Of a stretch of DNA of 64,000 nucleotides, positions 25,803 through 34,983 are shown one piece after another. Within the stretch, counting starts at the first letter, position 1, and each line of letters starts with the position of its first letter. The notes under the pieces were generated by a model. It ran no database searches. It saw only the letters and a list, made by a program, of their open reading frames with translations, and was not told where the DNA came from. Source of the stretch: CAZDIO01 sp964505555 (GTDB lineage Bacteria; Bdellovibrionota_C; UBA2361; SZUA-149; CAZDIO01); contig CAZDIO010000130.1 in the NCBI GenBank assembly GCA_964505555.1, positions 1 to 64,000 of the forward strand, in the 5' to 3' direction. Made by a program: the position numbers and the translations under genes.

Positions 25803-27097
25803 AAGGGGAGAAAAAAGTTCTCTTTCAGGGTGCGAGGGTGATTGATCCCGCTTCCAAGCTCGACGAAAAGAGAGATGTTTTAGTAGAAAAAGGGATAATC
25901 GCTGCTGTTGATAAACCGGGATCATTTAAAGGGGTTTCAGAAGCAACGGTAGTGGATCTTTCAGAACGAGTACTGATTCCTGGACTTGTTGATCTTCATG
26001 TTCATCTCCGTGAACCGGGATTTGAATGGAAAGAAACTATTGAAACGGGCTCTCAGGCAGCAGTGGCAGGGGGATTTACTACACTCTGCTGTATGCCAAA
26101 TACGGATCCTGTAAATGATAATGAAGAAGTTACTCAGTATATACTTCAGAGCGCAGAACGTGCAGGGTTATGTCGTGTGCTTCCTATCGGTGCAATTACG
26201 GTTGGACAAAATGGTGAGGCACTTGCTCCATTTCAAGAACTTGTTGATGCTGGGTGTGTAGCTTTTTCAGATGATGGAAAGCCGGTCTCAGATGCCAATG
26301 TAATGCGCCGAGCACTTGAATACGGTTTAATGTTTAATGCGGTATTTGCCTGTCATGAAGAGGAGAAGAGTCTCTCACAAGGATTTTCTGCTCATGAGGG
26401 GGTGATGAGCTTACGCCTGGGACTTAAAGGGATGCCTGGGGCGGCTGAGGATATAATGATTAGCCGTGATATTGAACTTGCGAGATTAACCGGTGGGCGT
26501 ATTCACTGTTGTCATGTAAGCACTGCGCGTGCAGTAACTCTCATTCGTCGTGCCAAAGAAGACGGTATTTCAATTACTGCAGAGGTCAGCCCACATCACC
26601 TGACACTCGAGGAGAGTGCGATAGAGGATTATAATACGCTTGCAAAAATGAGTATGCCACTTCGGACGCAGATGGATATTGAAGCCTTAACAAAGGGGCT
26701 TGAAGATGGAACGATTGATTGTGTTGCCAGCGATCACGCTCCACATGAAGCTGATTCGAAAAATAAAGAGTTTGTCGAAGCCTCATTTGGAATTATTGGA
26801 TTACAAACGACTGTGCCACTCATGTTAGAAAAAGTAGCTCGTAAAGAACTCTCATTGATGAGAGTGATTGCATCGCTTACAAGCGATGCGGCACGCTGTT
26901 TTAATCTTCAATGTGGGACATTTAAAGTTGGGCGACCAGCAGATATGACCGTTCTTGATTTAGAGAAGAGTTATGTATTTACAGAAGAGATGGTCAGGTC
27001 AAAAAGTAAAAATACCCCATTTTTAAATCAAAAGTTTAAGGGCGCAGTCGTAAAAACCTATTTATCAGGGAAAGAGGTTTTTTCTGATAATTCATAA
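25799..27097 (+). CDS. pyrC: Dihydroorotase
   Basis: Type I dihydroorotase, third step of UMP synthesis. 432 residues, normal for this class. The metal-binding HVH (H67, H69) lies in LVDLHVHLREPGFE. MPNTDP is followed by the HCCHVST histidine block, SPHHLTLEE, and SDHAPHEADSK, whose Asp is the catalytic base in the family. The start overlaps the pyrB stop (ATGA). In many bacteria type I enzymes with intact ligands, as here, are active, in contrast to the inactive PyrX partners of pyrB. Confidence 0.97.
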   Translation: MKGEKKVLFQGARVIDPASKLDEKRDVLVEKGIIAAVDKPGSFKGVSEATVVDLSERVLIPGLVDLHVHLREPGFEWKETIETGSQAAVAGGFTTLCCMPNTDPVNDNEEVTQYILQSAERAGLCRVLPIGAITVGQNGEALAPFQELVDAGCVAFSDDGKPVSDANVMRRALEYGLMFNAVFACHEEEKSLSQGFSAHEGVMSLRLGLKGMPGAAEDIMISRDIELARLTGGRIHCCHVSTARAVTLIRRAKEDGISITAEVSPHHLTLEESAIEDYNTLAKMSMPLRTQMDIEALTKGLEDGTIDCVASDHAPHEADSKNKEFVEASFGIIGLQTTVPLMLEKVARKELSLMRVIASLTSDAARCFNLQCGTFKVGRPADMTVLDLEKSYVFTEEMVRSKSKNTPFLNQKFKGAVVKTYLSGKEVFSDNS

Positions 27098-27143
27098 GGC
27101 GTTTTGACATCGCTTCGGTACGGAGAAGAGAAAAAGTTATACT

Positions 27144-28289
27144 ATGATGAAACAAAAAACTACTATTCCTGCCATGCTTGCTCTTGCAGATGGTACTACC
27201 TTTGAGGGATTTTCCTTCGGTGCACAGGGGGAAACAAGTGGGGAGGTTGTGTTTAACACCTCGATGATGGGATATCAGGAGATCTTGACGGATCCTTCCT
27301 ACGTTTTTCAAATGATAACGTTTACCTGCCCACATATTGGAAATGTAGGGGTGAATACTGAAGATCTCGAATCTGAAAAAATTCAGGCCTCGGCAATGAT
27401 CTGTCGTTCTGTTTCAGAGGGGTTTTCAAATTTTCGGGGTGAGAAATCTCTTGGGAGATTTCTTGAAGATCAAAAAATTATTGGAATTACCGGAGTTGAT
27501 ACACGAGCATTGGTTCTCCATCTGCGAACTCACGGCGCAAAAATGGGAGTTATCTCAACGCGAGGTGAGAAAAAAGAAGCGCTTATTGAAAAAGCAAAAT
27601 CTCTTCCCTCAATGGAGGGGCTGGATCTCGTTAAAGAGGTAACAACAGCTCAACCCTATCCATGGAAACAAGGAAGTTGGCTTCCAGAAAGTGGATACCG
27701 AATTTATACTGAAGCGGAGCTTCAGAATCGACCACTTGTGGTAGCGATTGATTATGGGATCAAACGAAATATTCTTAGATTGTTAATTGATCGTGGTTTT
27801 AGAGTGATTGTTGTTCCGGCAACGTTCTCTGCAGAGCAAATACTCGCCTACAACCCCGCTGGTGTATTTCTTTCAAACGGTCCGGGCGATCCGGCAGCGG
27901 TTCATTATGGGGTTAAAACGGTGAAGGAGCTTCTTGGCAAAAGTCCAATGTTTGGAATCTGCCTAGGATTACAAATTATGGGACTCTCTTTGGGAGGAAA
28001 GACCTTTAAATTAAAGTTTGGCCATCGAGGAGCAAATCATCCTGTAAGGAACAATGTTTCTGGAAAAATAGAGATTACTTCTCAGAACCACGGATTTGCA
28101 GTTGCTCCGGAGACCCTTCCCAGCACAGCAAATATTACCCATACAAGTCTTAATGATAAGACCGTAGAAGGTTTTGAGGTAAAGGAGCTCAGCGCTTTTT
28201 CTGTGCAATATCATCCCGAAGCCTCTCCAGGTCCACATGATGCACGTTATTTATTTGATCGTTTTTTTGAAATGATAACAACAAGGTAG
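27144..28289 (+). CDS. carA: Carbamoyl-phosphate synthase small subunit (glutaminase)
   Basis: Releases ammonia from glutamine for CarB. 381 residues. The N-terminal CPSase small-chain domain has LADGTTFEGFSFGAQGETSGEVVFNT as the family opening. The class I glutamine amidotransferase domain runs from about residue 190: nucleophile C273 in GICLGLQIMG, H357 and E359 in QYHPEAS. It follows pyrC after 46 bp and precedes carB by 15 bp. Tandem ATG codons at 27144 and 27147 are both possible starts. Confidence 0.97.
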   Translation: MMKQKTTIPAMLALADGTTFEGFSFGAQGETSGEVVFNTSMMGYQEILTDPSYVFQMITFTCPHIGNVGVNTEDLESEKIQASAMICRSVSEGFSNFRGEKSLGRFLEDQKIIGITGVDTRALVLHLRTHGAKMGVISTRGEKKEALIEKAKSLPSMEGLDLVKEVTTAQPYPWKQGSWLPESGYRIYTEAELQNRPLVVAIDYGIKRNILRLLIDRGFRVIVVPATFSAEQILAYNPAGVFLSNGPGDPAAVHYGVKTVKELLGKSPMFGICLGLQIMGLSLGGKTFKLKFGHRGANHPVRNNVSGKIEITSQNHGFAVAPETLPSTANITHTSLNDKTVEGFEVKELSAFSVQYHPEASPGPHDARYLFDRFFEMITTR

Positions 28290-28304
28290 AGTAAAGTTAG
28301 GTGT

Positions 28305-31300
28305 ATGCCGAAGCGAACTGATATCAAAAGCGTCCTAGTAATCGGATCAGGTCCGATCGTCATTGGTCAAGCGTGTGAGTTTGACTACTCGGGAACACAA
28401 GCATGTAAAGCTCTCAAAGAGGAGGGATACCGGGTAATCTTAATTAACTCAAATCCGGCAACGATAATGACCGATCCGGATTTTGCGGATCGTACGTATA
28501 TTGAACCGATTACGGTACAGTTTATTGAACGTATTATCGAGCGAGAGCGACCAGATGTGTTGCTTCCGACAATCGGTGGTCAAACAGCTCTCAACGTAAC
28601 TCTTGAACTTGAAGAAGCAGGGGTTCTGGAAAAATATGGAGTGGAATTAATTGGAGCGAGCACTCAGGCGATAAAGACGGCTGAAGATCGAGAGCTTTTT
28701 AAGCAAGCAGTCGCTCGATGCGGACTTCACAGTGCGCGGAGCTATCTTGTTACAACCTTTACTCAAGCTGAAGAAGCTATAGCAAAACTCGGTTTTCCCT
28801 TTGTGATTCGCCCCTCGCGGACCCTTGGAGGAAGTGGTGGATCGATCGTCTATTCTCAAACGGAGTGCGCAGATAAACTTCGTTGGGGATTTGAATCAAG
28901 TCCAAATCATGAACTCCTCTTAGAGGAGTCGCTGTTGGGTTGGAAGGAGATAGAGCTTGAGGTCATGCGTGACCATGCAGATAATGGGGTGGTTATATGC
29001 GGGATAGAAAATCTCGATCCGATGGGGGTGCATACGGGAGATTCAATCACGGTTGCGCCGATCCAAACACTTACTGATAAAGAGTATCAACAGCTAAGAA
29101 ATGCCTCACTTCGTCTGCTTAATGAAATTGGAGTAGATACGGGAGGATCGAATGTACAGTTTGCCTTATGTCCAAAAACAGGGAGACAAATTGTCATTGA
29201 AATGAATCCTCGAGTGTCTCGCAGTTCTGCACTCGCTTCAAAAGCAACAGGCTTTCCTATTGCAAAAATCGCTGCAAAGTTAGCAATAGGGTACACCCTT
29301 GATGAGCTTCCTAATGATATTACAAAAAAGACCCCAGCTTCTTTTGAGCCGAGTATTGATTACGTAGTTATAAAAATCCCTCGCTTTGATTTTGAAAAAT
29401 TCGAAGGTGCCGATGATACATTGGGCACGCAGATGAAATCTGTAGGTGAGGCAATGGCGATTGGAAGAACGTTTCCTGAAGCGCTCCAAAAAGCATGCCG
29501 CTCTCTAGAGAGCGGACGAACAGGGTTTCTTGGTGGACCAGAAGAAAAAGAGAGCTCAAAAACACGTGTTCTTGAAGAGATAAAACGATTAAGCCCCTCG
29601 CGTATCTACTGGATTGGACGAGCACTTTCGTTGGGGATATCAGAAGAGGAAATTCAAGCAATTTCTGGATACGACTGTTGGTTCACAAGGGAGATGAAAA
29701 AGATCGTCTCAGTAGAAAATAGTCTTAAAGAAAAGGATTTTTCTGCTGTTGATGAAAAGCTTCTTCGTTTAGCAAAGTCATTAGGATCAAGTGATGCAAG
29801 AATTGCTTCACTCTGTAAGGTTGAAGAATCCACCGTAAGAAAACGTAGGCATGAGTTTGGTGTTATTCCTGCCTTTAAAACGGTAGATACCTGTGCTGCT
29901 GAGTTCTCTTCAGACACCCCATATCTTTACTCCACCTATGAAGAAACTTCTGATGCGATGCCTTCAGGTCGGGAAAAGATTGTGATTCTTGGTGGCGGAC
30001 CGAACCGAATTGGGCAGGGATTAGAGTTTGATTATTGCTGTGTTCATGCAGCGCTTGCTCTTCGAAACGCTGGGATTGAAGCGATTATGGTCAATTGCAA
30101 TCCAGAAACGGTCTCGACAGACTATGACACTTCGGATCGGTTATATTTTGAACCGCTTACCCTTGAAGATGTTCTTGAAATTGTATGGAGAGAAAAGCCG
30201 CGGGGGGTAATTGTTCAATACGGTGGTCAAACCCCTCTTCGTTTGGCAAACGCACTCCAGGCTGAAGGAGTGCCAATCATTGGAACCTCTCCGGATTCGA
30301 TCGATGAGACGGAGGATCGGGAAAAATTTAGTGCAGTACTTTCAGCTCTTCATTTAAAACAAGCGGCCAATGGTACCGTGAGAACTGCTGAAGAGGCGAC
30401 GAAAGTTGCTGAAAAGATAGGCTTTCCGCTCCTCGTGCGACCATCGTTTGTTCTTGGAGGGCGAGCGATGGTTCTTGTTTCGAATCAGGAAGAACTTTCT
30501 AATTATATCTCAAAAAGTGTTAACGTTTCATTTGACCGACCAGTGCTCCTTGATCGCTTTCTCGATAGTGCGATCGAAGTAGATGTTGATGCTGTCTGTG
30601 ATGGGGAGGAGGTGCTTGTCTGCGGCATTATGGAACATGTTGAGCCTGCAGGAATCCATTCTGGAGACAGCTCGTTTATGCTCCCTTCGCAAACTCTCTC
30701 TCAAGAAGTGCTTAAAGAGATTGAAGAGGCCACTCGCAAGCTTGCCAAACGGTGTAAGGTCCGAGGGTTAATGAACATTCAGTACGCGCTTTGCCATGGA
30801 AAAGAATTGTATGTGTTAGAGGTAAACCCTCGCGCGAGTCGTTCAGTCCCTTTTGTTTCCAAGGTAACAGGAGTTCCGTGGGCAAAAGTAGCTGCGTTGG
30901 TAATGGCGGGTCACTCCCTAGCAAGTATTGAGCAGCAGCAAACATTTGGTCGTATCGCTCTTTTTGGTGACTATCAAAAAGCTATCTCTAAAATCCCCTA
31001 CGTAGCTGTGAAAAAATCAGTATTTCCTTTTGTGAAGTTTCGAGGAATTGATACCGTACTTGGACCAGAAATGCGCTCCACAGGAGAGGTGATGGGAATT
31101 GATCTCAATGTTGGAGGAGCATTCTCTAAGGCTCAAGAAGGTGCAGGGACGAAGCTTCCAACTTCAGGGGTTGTTTTTATGAGCATTCGTGATGGAGACA
31201 AAGAGCGGATTTTACCTCTTGCAAAGAAGTTACATTCTTTCGGTTTTTCACTCATTGGGACTGTAGGAACAGCAAGGTTTTTAAACAATGAAGGATTACC

Positions 31301-31577
31301 GGTAAAAACTATTAACAAGGTACGGGAAGGCTCTCCTCACGTCGTGGATGATTTAATCAATGGCAAAATTCAAATTGTAATCAACACCCCGGAAGGTACC
31401 GGACCTCATCTGGACTCACGATCTATTCGTAGTACTGCTACGGAACTTAATTTAGCGCTCTTTACTACCAGTGCAGCAGCGGAAGCTGCTGTAAACGGCA
31501 TTGAGCAACTTATTGCTGGTCAGGGAGTTCTTGTTCGTTCGTTACAGGAACATCTTTCAATGCAGGAAGGAAGGTAA
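28305..31577 (+). CDS. carB: Carbamoyl-phosphate synthase large subunit
   Basis: Makes carbamoyl phosphate for pyrimidines and arginine. 1090 residues, near the E. coli 1073. Two homologous ATP-grasp halves are visible, each opening with a pre-ATP-grasp segment: VLVIGSGPIVIGQACEFDYS at the start and IVILGGGPNRIGQGLEFDYC near residue 560. Each half contains a PSRTLGGSGGSIV or PSFVLGGRAMVLV grasp loop and EMNPRVSRSSALASKATG or EVNPRASRSVPFVSKVTG. The oligomerisation domain lies between them. A C-terminal methylglyoxal-synthase-like domain (about 945-1090) is the usual site of UMP/ornithine allostery. greA follows after 15 bp. Confidence 0.98.
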   Translation: MPKRTDIKSVLVIGSGPIVIGQACEFDYSGTQACKALKEEGYRVILINSNPATIMTDPDFADRTYIEPITVQFIERIIERERPDVLLPTIGGQTALNVTLELEEAGVLEKYGVELIGASTQAIKTAEDRELFKQAVARCGLHSARSYLVTTFTQAEEAIAKLGFPFVIRPSRTLGGSGGSIVYSQTECADKLRWGFESSPNHELLLEESLLGWKEIELEVMRDHADNGVVICGIENLDPMGVHTGDSITVAPIQTLTDKEYQQLRNASLRLLNEIGVDTGGSNVQFALCPKTGRQIVIEMNPRVSRSSALASKATGFPIAKIAAKLAIGYTLDELPNDITKKTPASFEPSIDYVVIKIPRFDFEKFEGADDTLGTQMKSVGEAMAIGRTFPEALQKACRSLESGRTGFLGGPEEKESSKTRVLEEIKRLSPSRIYWIGRALSLGISEEEIQAISGYDCWFTREMKKIVSVENSLKEKDFSAVDEKLLRLAKSLGSSDARIASLCKVEESTVRKRRHEFGVIPAFKTVDTCAAEFSSDTPYLYSTYEETSDAMPSGREKIVILGGGPNRIGQGLEFDYCCVHAALALRNAGIEAIMVNCNPETVSTDYDTSDRLYFEPLTLEDVLEIVWREKPRGVIVQYGGQTPLRLANALQAEGVPIIGTSPDSIDETEDREKFSAVLSALHLKQAANGTVRTAEEATKVAEKIGFPLLVRPSFVLGGRAMVLVSNQEELSNYISKSVNVSFDRPVLLDRFLDSAIEVDVDAVCDGEEVLVCGIMEHVEPAGIHSGDSSFMLPSQTLSQEVLKEIEEATRKLAKRCKVRGLMNIQYALCHGKELYVLEVNPRASRSVPFVSKVTGVPWAKVAALVMAGHSLASIEQQQTFGRIALFGDYQKAISKIPYVAVKKSVFPFVKFRGIDTVLGPEMRSTGEVMGIDLNVGGAFSKAQEGAGTKLPTSGVVFMSIRDGDKERILPLAKKLHSFGFSLIGTVGTARFLNNEGLPVKTINKVREGSPHVVDDLINGKIQIVINTPEGTGPHLDSRSIRSTATELNLALFTTSAAAEAAVNGIEQLIAGQGVLVRSLQEHLSMQEGR

Positions 31578-31592
31578 GGAGGAAGAGAATAG

Positions 31593-32081
31593 ATGAGTAT
31601 GAAAACTCCAATGACAGTGGGTGGTCATAAACGCCTCGTTGAAGAACTGCAAAGATTAAAAACGATAGAAAGACCGAGAATATCAAAAGCAATTGAGATT
31701 GCTCGTGCGCATGGAGATCTTTCAGAAAATGCAGAATACGATGCCGCAAAACAGGAACAGGGCTTAATGGAAGCTCGAGTTCGTGATATTGAGTCAAAGC
31801 TCGCCACGGCTCAAGTGATAGATATCTCAACGTTACATGGCGATCGGGTGCTCTTTGGAGCAACGGTAAAGGTTCGGGATGCGGATAGTGATGAAGAAAA
31901 AACGTTCATGATCGTTGGTGCTGATGAGGCCGATGCCAAAAATGGATTAATCTCTTATGAATCTCCGATCGCTCGTGCATTGATCGGGAAAAAGGTAGAT
32001 GATCTGGTTCAAGTGAAGCTGCCTGGAGGAGAGAAGGGTTATGAAGTTCTCTCTATTGAGTTTATCGAGAAAAAGAGCTGA
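31593..32081 (+). CDS. greA: Transcription elongation factor GreA
   Basis: Rescues backtracked RNA polymerase by stimulating transcript cleavage. 162 residues. The N-terminal coiled coil carries the acidic tip motif GDLSENAEYDAAKQEQ, where the Asp and Glu act at the polymerase active site. The C-terminal FKBP-like domain includes YESPIARALIGKKVDD and LPGGEKGYEVLSIEF. It follows carB after 15 bp and so is probably the last gene of the pyr/car unit, an arrangement also seen in some Deltaproteobacteria-like genomes. Confidence 0.97.
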   Translation: MSMKTPMTVGGHKRLVEELQRLKTIERPRISKAIEIARAHGDLSENAEYDAAKQEQGLMEARVRDIESKLATAQVIDISTLHGDRVLFGATVKVRDADSDEEKTFMIVGADEADAKNGLISYESPIARALIGKKVDDLVQVKLPGGEKGYEVLSIEFIEKKS

Positions 32082-32452
32082 AAGCAGATAGCCAGGATAG
32101 CTTATTTCCTTCGATTTAGGCAGATATCTCTAATCTTGAATGTTTTAATGATCGGTGTTATATTTTCTCTGTCCAGGTCAGGTCGGGCAAGACATTATCC
32201 CACTTGCGTCAACTCCGATCTAAGTTTTTCGGCCCTCTTAAGATGCTGTTTCTGATGTAGATGCAGTTTCTTAAGATACCGTCTCTTAAGAACCCTTCTT
32301 AGGATGATGAAGGCGGCGTGTTTTACCTCTTTTCGTCTTCAGCACTAGCGTATCGGTGTTGTTGGTTTTAGGGCCGCTGCATATGCTGCTGTGTTCGCAG
32401 TGTAGTTGCTCATAGTGGGAGAGTTGCGATTGAAGATAAGAAAGTAATCGTT
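32082..32452 (+). other. Long leader/intergenic region upstream of the rimP operon
   Basis: 371 bp with no supported gene. It probably holds the promoter and 5' leader of the rimP-nusA-infB unit. Four near-identical octamers TCTTA(A/G)GA stand at 32236, 32269, 32284 and 32297; three of them are perfect palindromes. Long pyrimidine-rich and GT-rich stretches follow. No tRNA, clear terminator or strong -35/-10 pair was recognised. A structured leader is possible, since rimP and nusA leaders are RNA-regulated in other bacteria. Confidence 0.45.
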
Positions 32453-32962
32453 ATGCAAAAAAGTTATAGTTTTTTATCCAAAGAGGATCCGCTTTGGAAA
32501 ACATTGTCAGAAATTACAGAGGATGAAGGTCTTGTTTTGTATGATGTAGAGCGACCTTTAGCAGGACAACTTCGAGTTTTTATAGAAAAGCAAAAAGCAG
32601 GGGAATCTGCAAAAGAAGGTGTTACGAGCGAGGATTGTTCAAGGCTTTGTCGAAGATTGATGATCTTTTTTTCTGTGGAAGGGGAGTCTTTAGGGCTTTC
32701 CTCTGAGCCAGAGATTGAAGTGTCATCTCCAGGAATTAATCGCCGCTTACGAACAGTAGAACAGTTTGCTGGTGCGTTGGGAGAACGGGTAAAAGTGAAA
32801 GGTGAAAGTGACCAAGGGGGAGAAGGAGTTTCTCACGTAGTTGTTGGTAACCTTTTGCAGGTAGATGATGGGGCGATTGCAATTGAGGAAGAACAATCAA
32901 AGAGAGCACATCTCTTTATGTTTAAAAATATTAAAGAAGCAAGAGTGGACTTTAAGTTTTAG
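32453..32962 (+). CDS. rimP: Ribosome maturation factor RimP
   Basis: Assists 30S subunit assembly. 169 residues, in the 150-170 family range. The N-terminal domain shows EDEGLVLYDVERPLAGQLRVFIEK and the SEDCSRLCRRL helix. The diagnostic EIEVSSPGINRRLRTVEQF motif links to the C-terminal SH3-like domain (ALGERVKVKG ... KNIKEARVDF). It precedes nusA by 30 bp, the near-universal arrangement. ATG start at 32453. Confidence 0.95.
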   Translation: MQKSYSFLSKEDPLWKTLSEITEDEGLVLYDVERPLAGQLRVFIEKQKAGESAKEGVTSEDCSRLCRRLMIFFSVEGESLGLSSEPEIEVSSPGINRRLRTVEQFAGALGERVKVKGESDQGGEGVSHVVVGNLLQVDDGAIAIEEEQSKRAHLFMFKNIKEARVDFKF

Positions 32963-32992
32963 TAGCTTAAGAGAGAAAGAAGGAAGGCTGAT

Positions 32993-34492
32993 ATGCGGTT
33001 TGATTTGGATCAAGTAATAAACCAGGTGGGGCGAGATAAAGGAATCGACAAAAAAACGTTGATTAGCGCCTTGGAGTCTGCGGTGCTTAGCGCTGCAAAG
33101 AAGCATTTTGGCCATAATCTAAATCTCGAAGCGAAGTTTAATGAAGATATTAGTGAGATTGAAGTGCTTGAGTTTCGTACCGTTGTAGATGAGGTAACTG
33201 ATTCTGCAACACAAATGACGAAAGAAGAGGCTCGGAAGAGTTTTGATCCGGATTGTGAAGTGGGTGACGAATTAGGACGAAAAATTGATTCCGAGTTAAT
33301 GGGAAGAATCGCCGCACAAACTGCGAAGCAGGTGATTATTCAAAAGCTCAGAGATGCTGAGCGAGATATTATTTATAGCGAATATCGAGACCGAAAAGGT
33401 GAGATCGTTAACGGTATTGTTCAACGTTTTGAGCGTGGGAATATTGTTGTAAATCTGGGAAGAACTGATGCCATCGTTCCTCAACGAGAGCAGATTCAAC
33501 GGGAGCGATATCGCCAAAGCGATCGGATTCGAGCGATGATCCTTGATATCGATCCAGCAAGTCGTGGACCTCAAGTAATTCTTACTCGAAGTCATCCTGA
33601 ATTTATGCGAAAACTTTTTGAAGTGGAGGTCCCAGAGATCGCTGAAGGCATTGTAGAAATTAAATCTGTCGCACGAGAGCCAGGAGAGCGTGCAAAAATT
33701 GCTGTGTATTCAAGCGATCCTAGTGTCGATCCGGTAGGAGCGTGTGTGGGTATCAAAGGTTCACGGGTTCAAGCTGTTGTCTCTGAGTTGCGTGGCGAAA
33801 GGATTGATATCGTAACGTGGACTCCCGATGCGCCAAGTTTTGTTGCTCGAGCGCTCTCACCTGCGGATGTTGTGCGGGTGATTGTTGATGAAGATGAACA
33901 TGCTATGGAAGTTGTTGTTTCCGATGATCAACTTTCTTTAGCGATAGGGCGTCAAGGTCAAAACGTAAAACTCGCATCGAAGCTCACTGGTTGGAGAATT
34001 GATGTACGCAGTGAGTCAGTTGCCGAGGAAGAATCAAAACGTGCACGAAAAGCTCTTGAATCAATTCCAGGGATTGGATTTGGTGAGTCTGAGCTTTTGT
34101 ATCAGCAAGGATATCGGTCAGTGAAGGAAGTTGCTGAAGTGAGTATGGAAGAACTTTCTTCTATTGAAGGTCTTGATCCAGAGAAGGCAGCCGTTATTCA
34201 TGCAGGCGCAAGTGAGCTGCTTGAAAACATGAAGGATGAAAATGAGACTGAAGAGGCTCCAGGAGAACTTGTTACGGATATTGATCAATTGGTGCTTGCT
34301 GATGAATTGCGTGGCGAATTAATAAAAGGAGGTTTTGTGACTATTCAAAGTCTTGCTTCTGTTTCGCCTGAAGATCTGAGCCAAGCGACAGGTCTTGCTT
34401 TGGAAAGTGCACAAAAGGTCTGTCAAGCAACAGAAAGCTTTTTGAGATATCAGAGTCCAAAGGAAGACGGAAAACGTTTGTTTGACCGGTAA
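32993..34492 (+). CDS. nusA: Transcription termination/antitermination factor NusA
   Basis: 499 residues. The N-terminal RNAP-binding domain (1-125) begins RFDLDQVINQVGRDKGIDKKTL. The S1 domain is at about 130-200 (GEIVNGIVQRFERGNIVVNLG). Two KH domains follow, with VGACVGIKGSRVQAV and LAIGRQGQNVKLASKLTGW. Two C-terminal helix-hairpin-helix acidic repeats follow (SIPGIGFGESELL ... VEVSMEELSSIEGL and a second near residue 440), as in proteobacterial NusA. The stop overlaps or abuts the ylxR start depending on the start chosen there. Confidence 0.97.
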   Translation: MRFDLDQVINQVGRDKGIDKKTLISALESAVLSAAKKHFGHNLNLEAKFNEDISEIEVLEFRTVVDEVTDSATQMTKEEARKSFDPDCEVGDELGRKIDSELMGRIAAQTAKQVIIQKLRDAERDIIYSEYRDRKGEIVNGIVQRFERGNIVVNLGRTDAIVPQREQIQRERYRQSDRIRAMILDIDPASRGPQVILTRSHPEFMRKLFEVEVPEIAEGIVEIKSVAREPGERAKIAVYSSDPSVDPVGACVGIKGSRVQAVVSELRGERIDIVTWTPDAPSFVARALSPADVVRVIVDEDEHAMEVVVSDDQLSLAIGRQGQNVKLASKLTGWRIDVRSESVAEEESKRARKALESIPGIGFGESELLYQQGYRSVKEVAEVSMEELSSIEGLDPEKAAVIHAGASELLENMKDENETEEAPGELVTDIDQLVLADELRGELIKGGFVTIQSLASVSPEDLSQATGLALESAQKVCQATESFLRYQSPKEDGKRLFDR

Positions 34493-34493
34493 A

Positions 34494-34976
34494 ATGGAGC
34501 GAACCTGCGTAGTTTGTAGAAAAGCGACGGATAAGGAGTTGTTACTGAGGTTTGTGCTAAGTGCTGATAACAGTGCTCCTCGGGAAATTGTACTTGATAT
34601 GATTGGTGTAGGTCGGGGAGCATATTGTCATTTTGATGTGCGATGTCTTGGAGATGTCGCGCTTGAGAAGAGATTGCTTCTTTCATTAACGCGGTGTAGC
34701 GTTAAACGGCGCTTACAGCGAGATACTCAAGTGCAGAATCTTAGTATAAAAAATGGAAGAAAAAGCGAACCTCAGGAAAGGAGACCGCTTACTGTTACTG
34801 GAAAAAGATTTGAGATCCAAGAGTTGCTTCAAAAAACACTTGAACAATCTAGTCGTTTAGAGAAAGTTCAAAAGAAAAAAGACTTTGAAAAACGATATCG
34901 GGATTTGAAAAACTGCCTTGCTGCTCTTCGGGAAGAAAAGGAAGAGCGAAATGGAAAACGAAAAATAAGATTATAA
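34494..34976 (+). CDS. ylxR: YlxR/RnpM family RNA-binding protein
   Basis: 161 residues from ATG 34494; TTG 34482 would overlap nusA and is less likely. The YlxR domain occupies residues 1-85: MERTCVVCRKATDKELLLRFV, a DMIGVGRGAYCHFDVRC loop, and a following Leu/Arg-rich helix. YlxR/RnpM binds and modulates RNase P RNA in Bacillus. The 75-residue C-terminal tail is highly basic (Lys/Arg rich, ending KEERNGKRKIRL) and coiled-coil-like, beyond the usual 90-residue family length; it may give extra RNA or ribosome binding. It lies between nusA and infB as in most bacteria. Confidence 0.88.
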   Translation: MERTCVVCRKATDKELLLRFVLSADNSAPREIVLDMIGVGRGAYCHFDVRCLGDVALEKRLLLSLTRCSVKRRLQRDTQVQNLSIKNGRKSEPQERRPLTVTGKRFEIQELLQKTLEQSSRLEKVQKKKDFEKRYRDLKNCLAALREEKEERNGKRKIRL

Positions 34977-34983
34977 CAGTACT

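Noticed and set aside
32082..32452. Possible tRNA or small RNA gene in the rimP leader
   Set aside because: No T-loop GGTTCGAAT-type sequence, acceptor stem or clear promoter/terminator pair was found.
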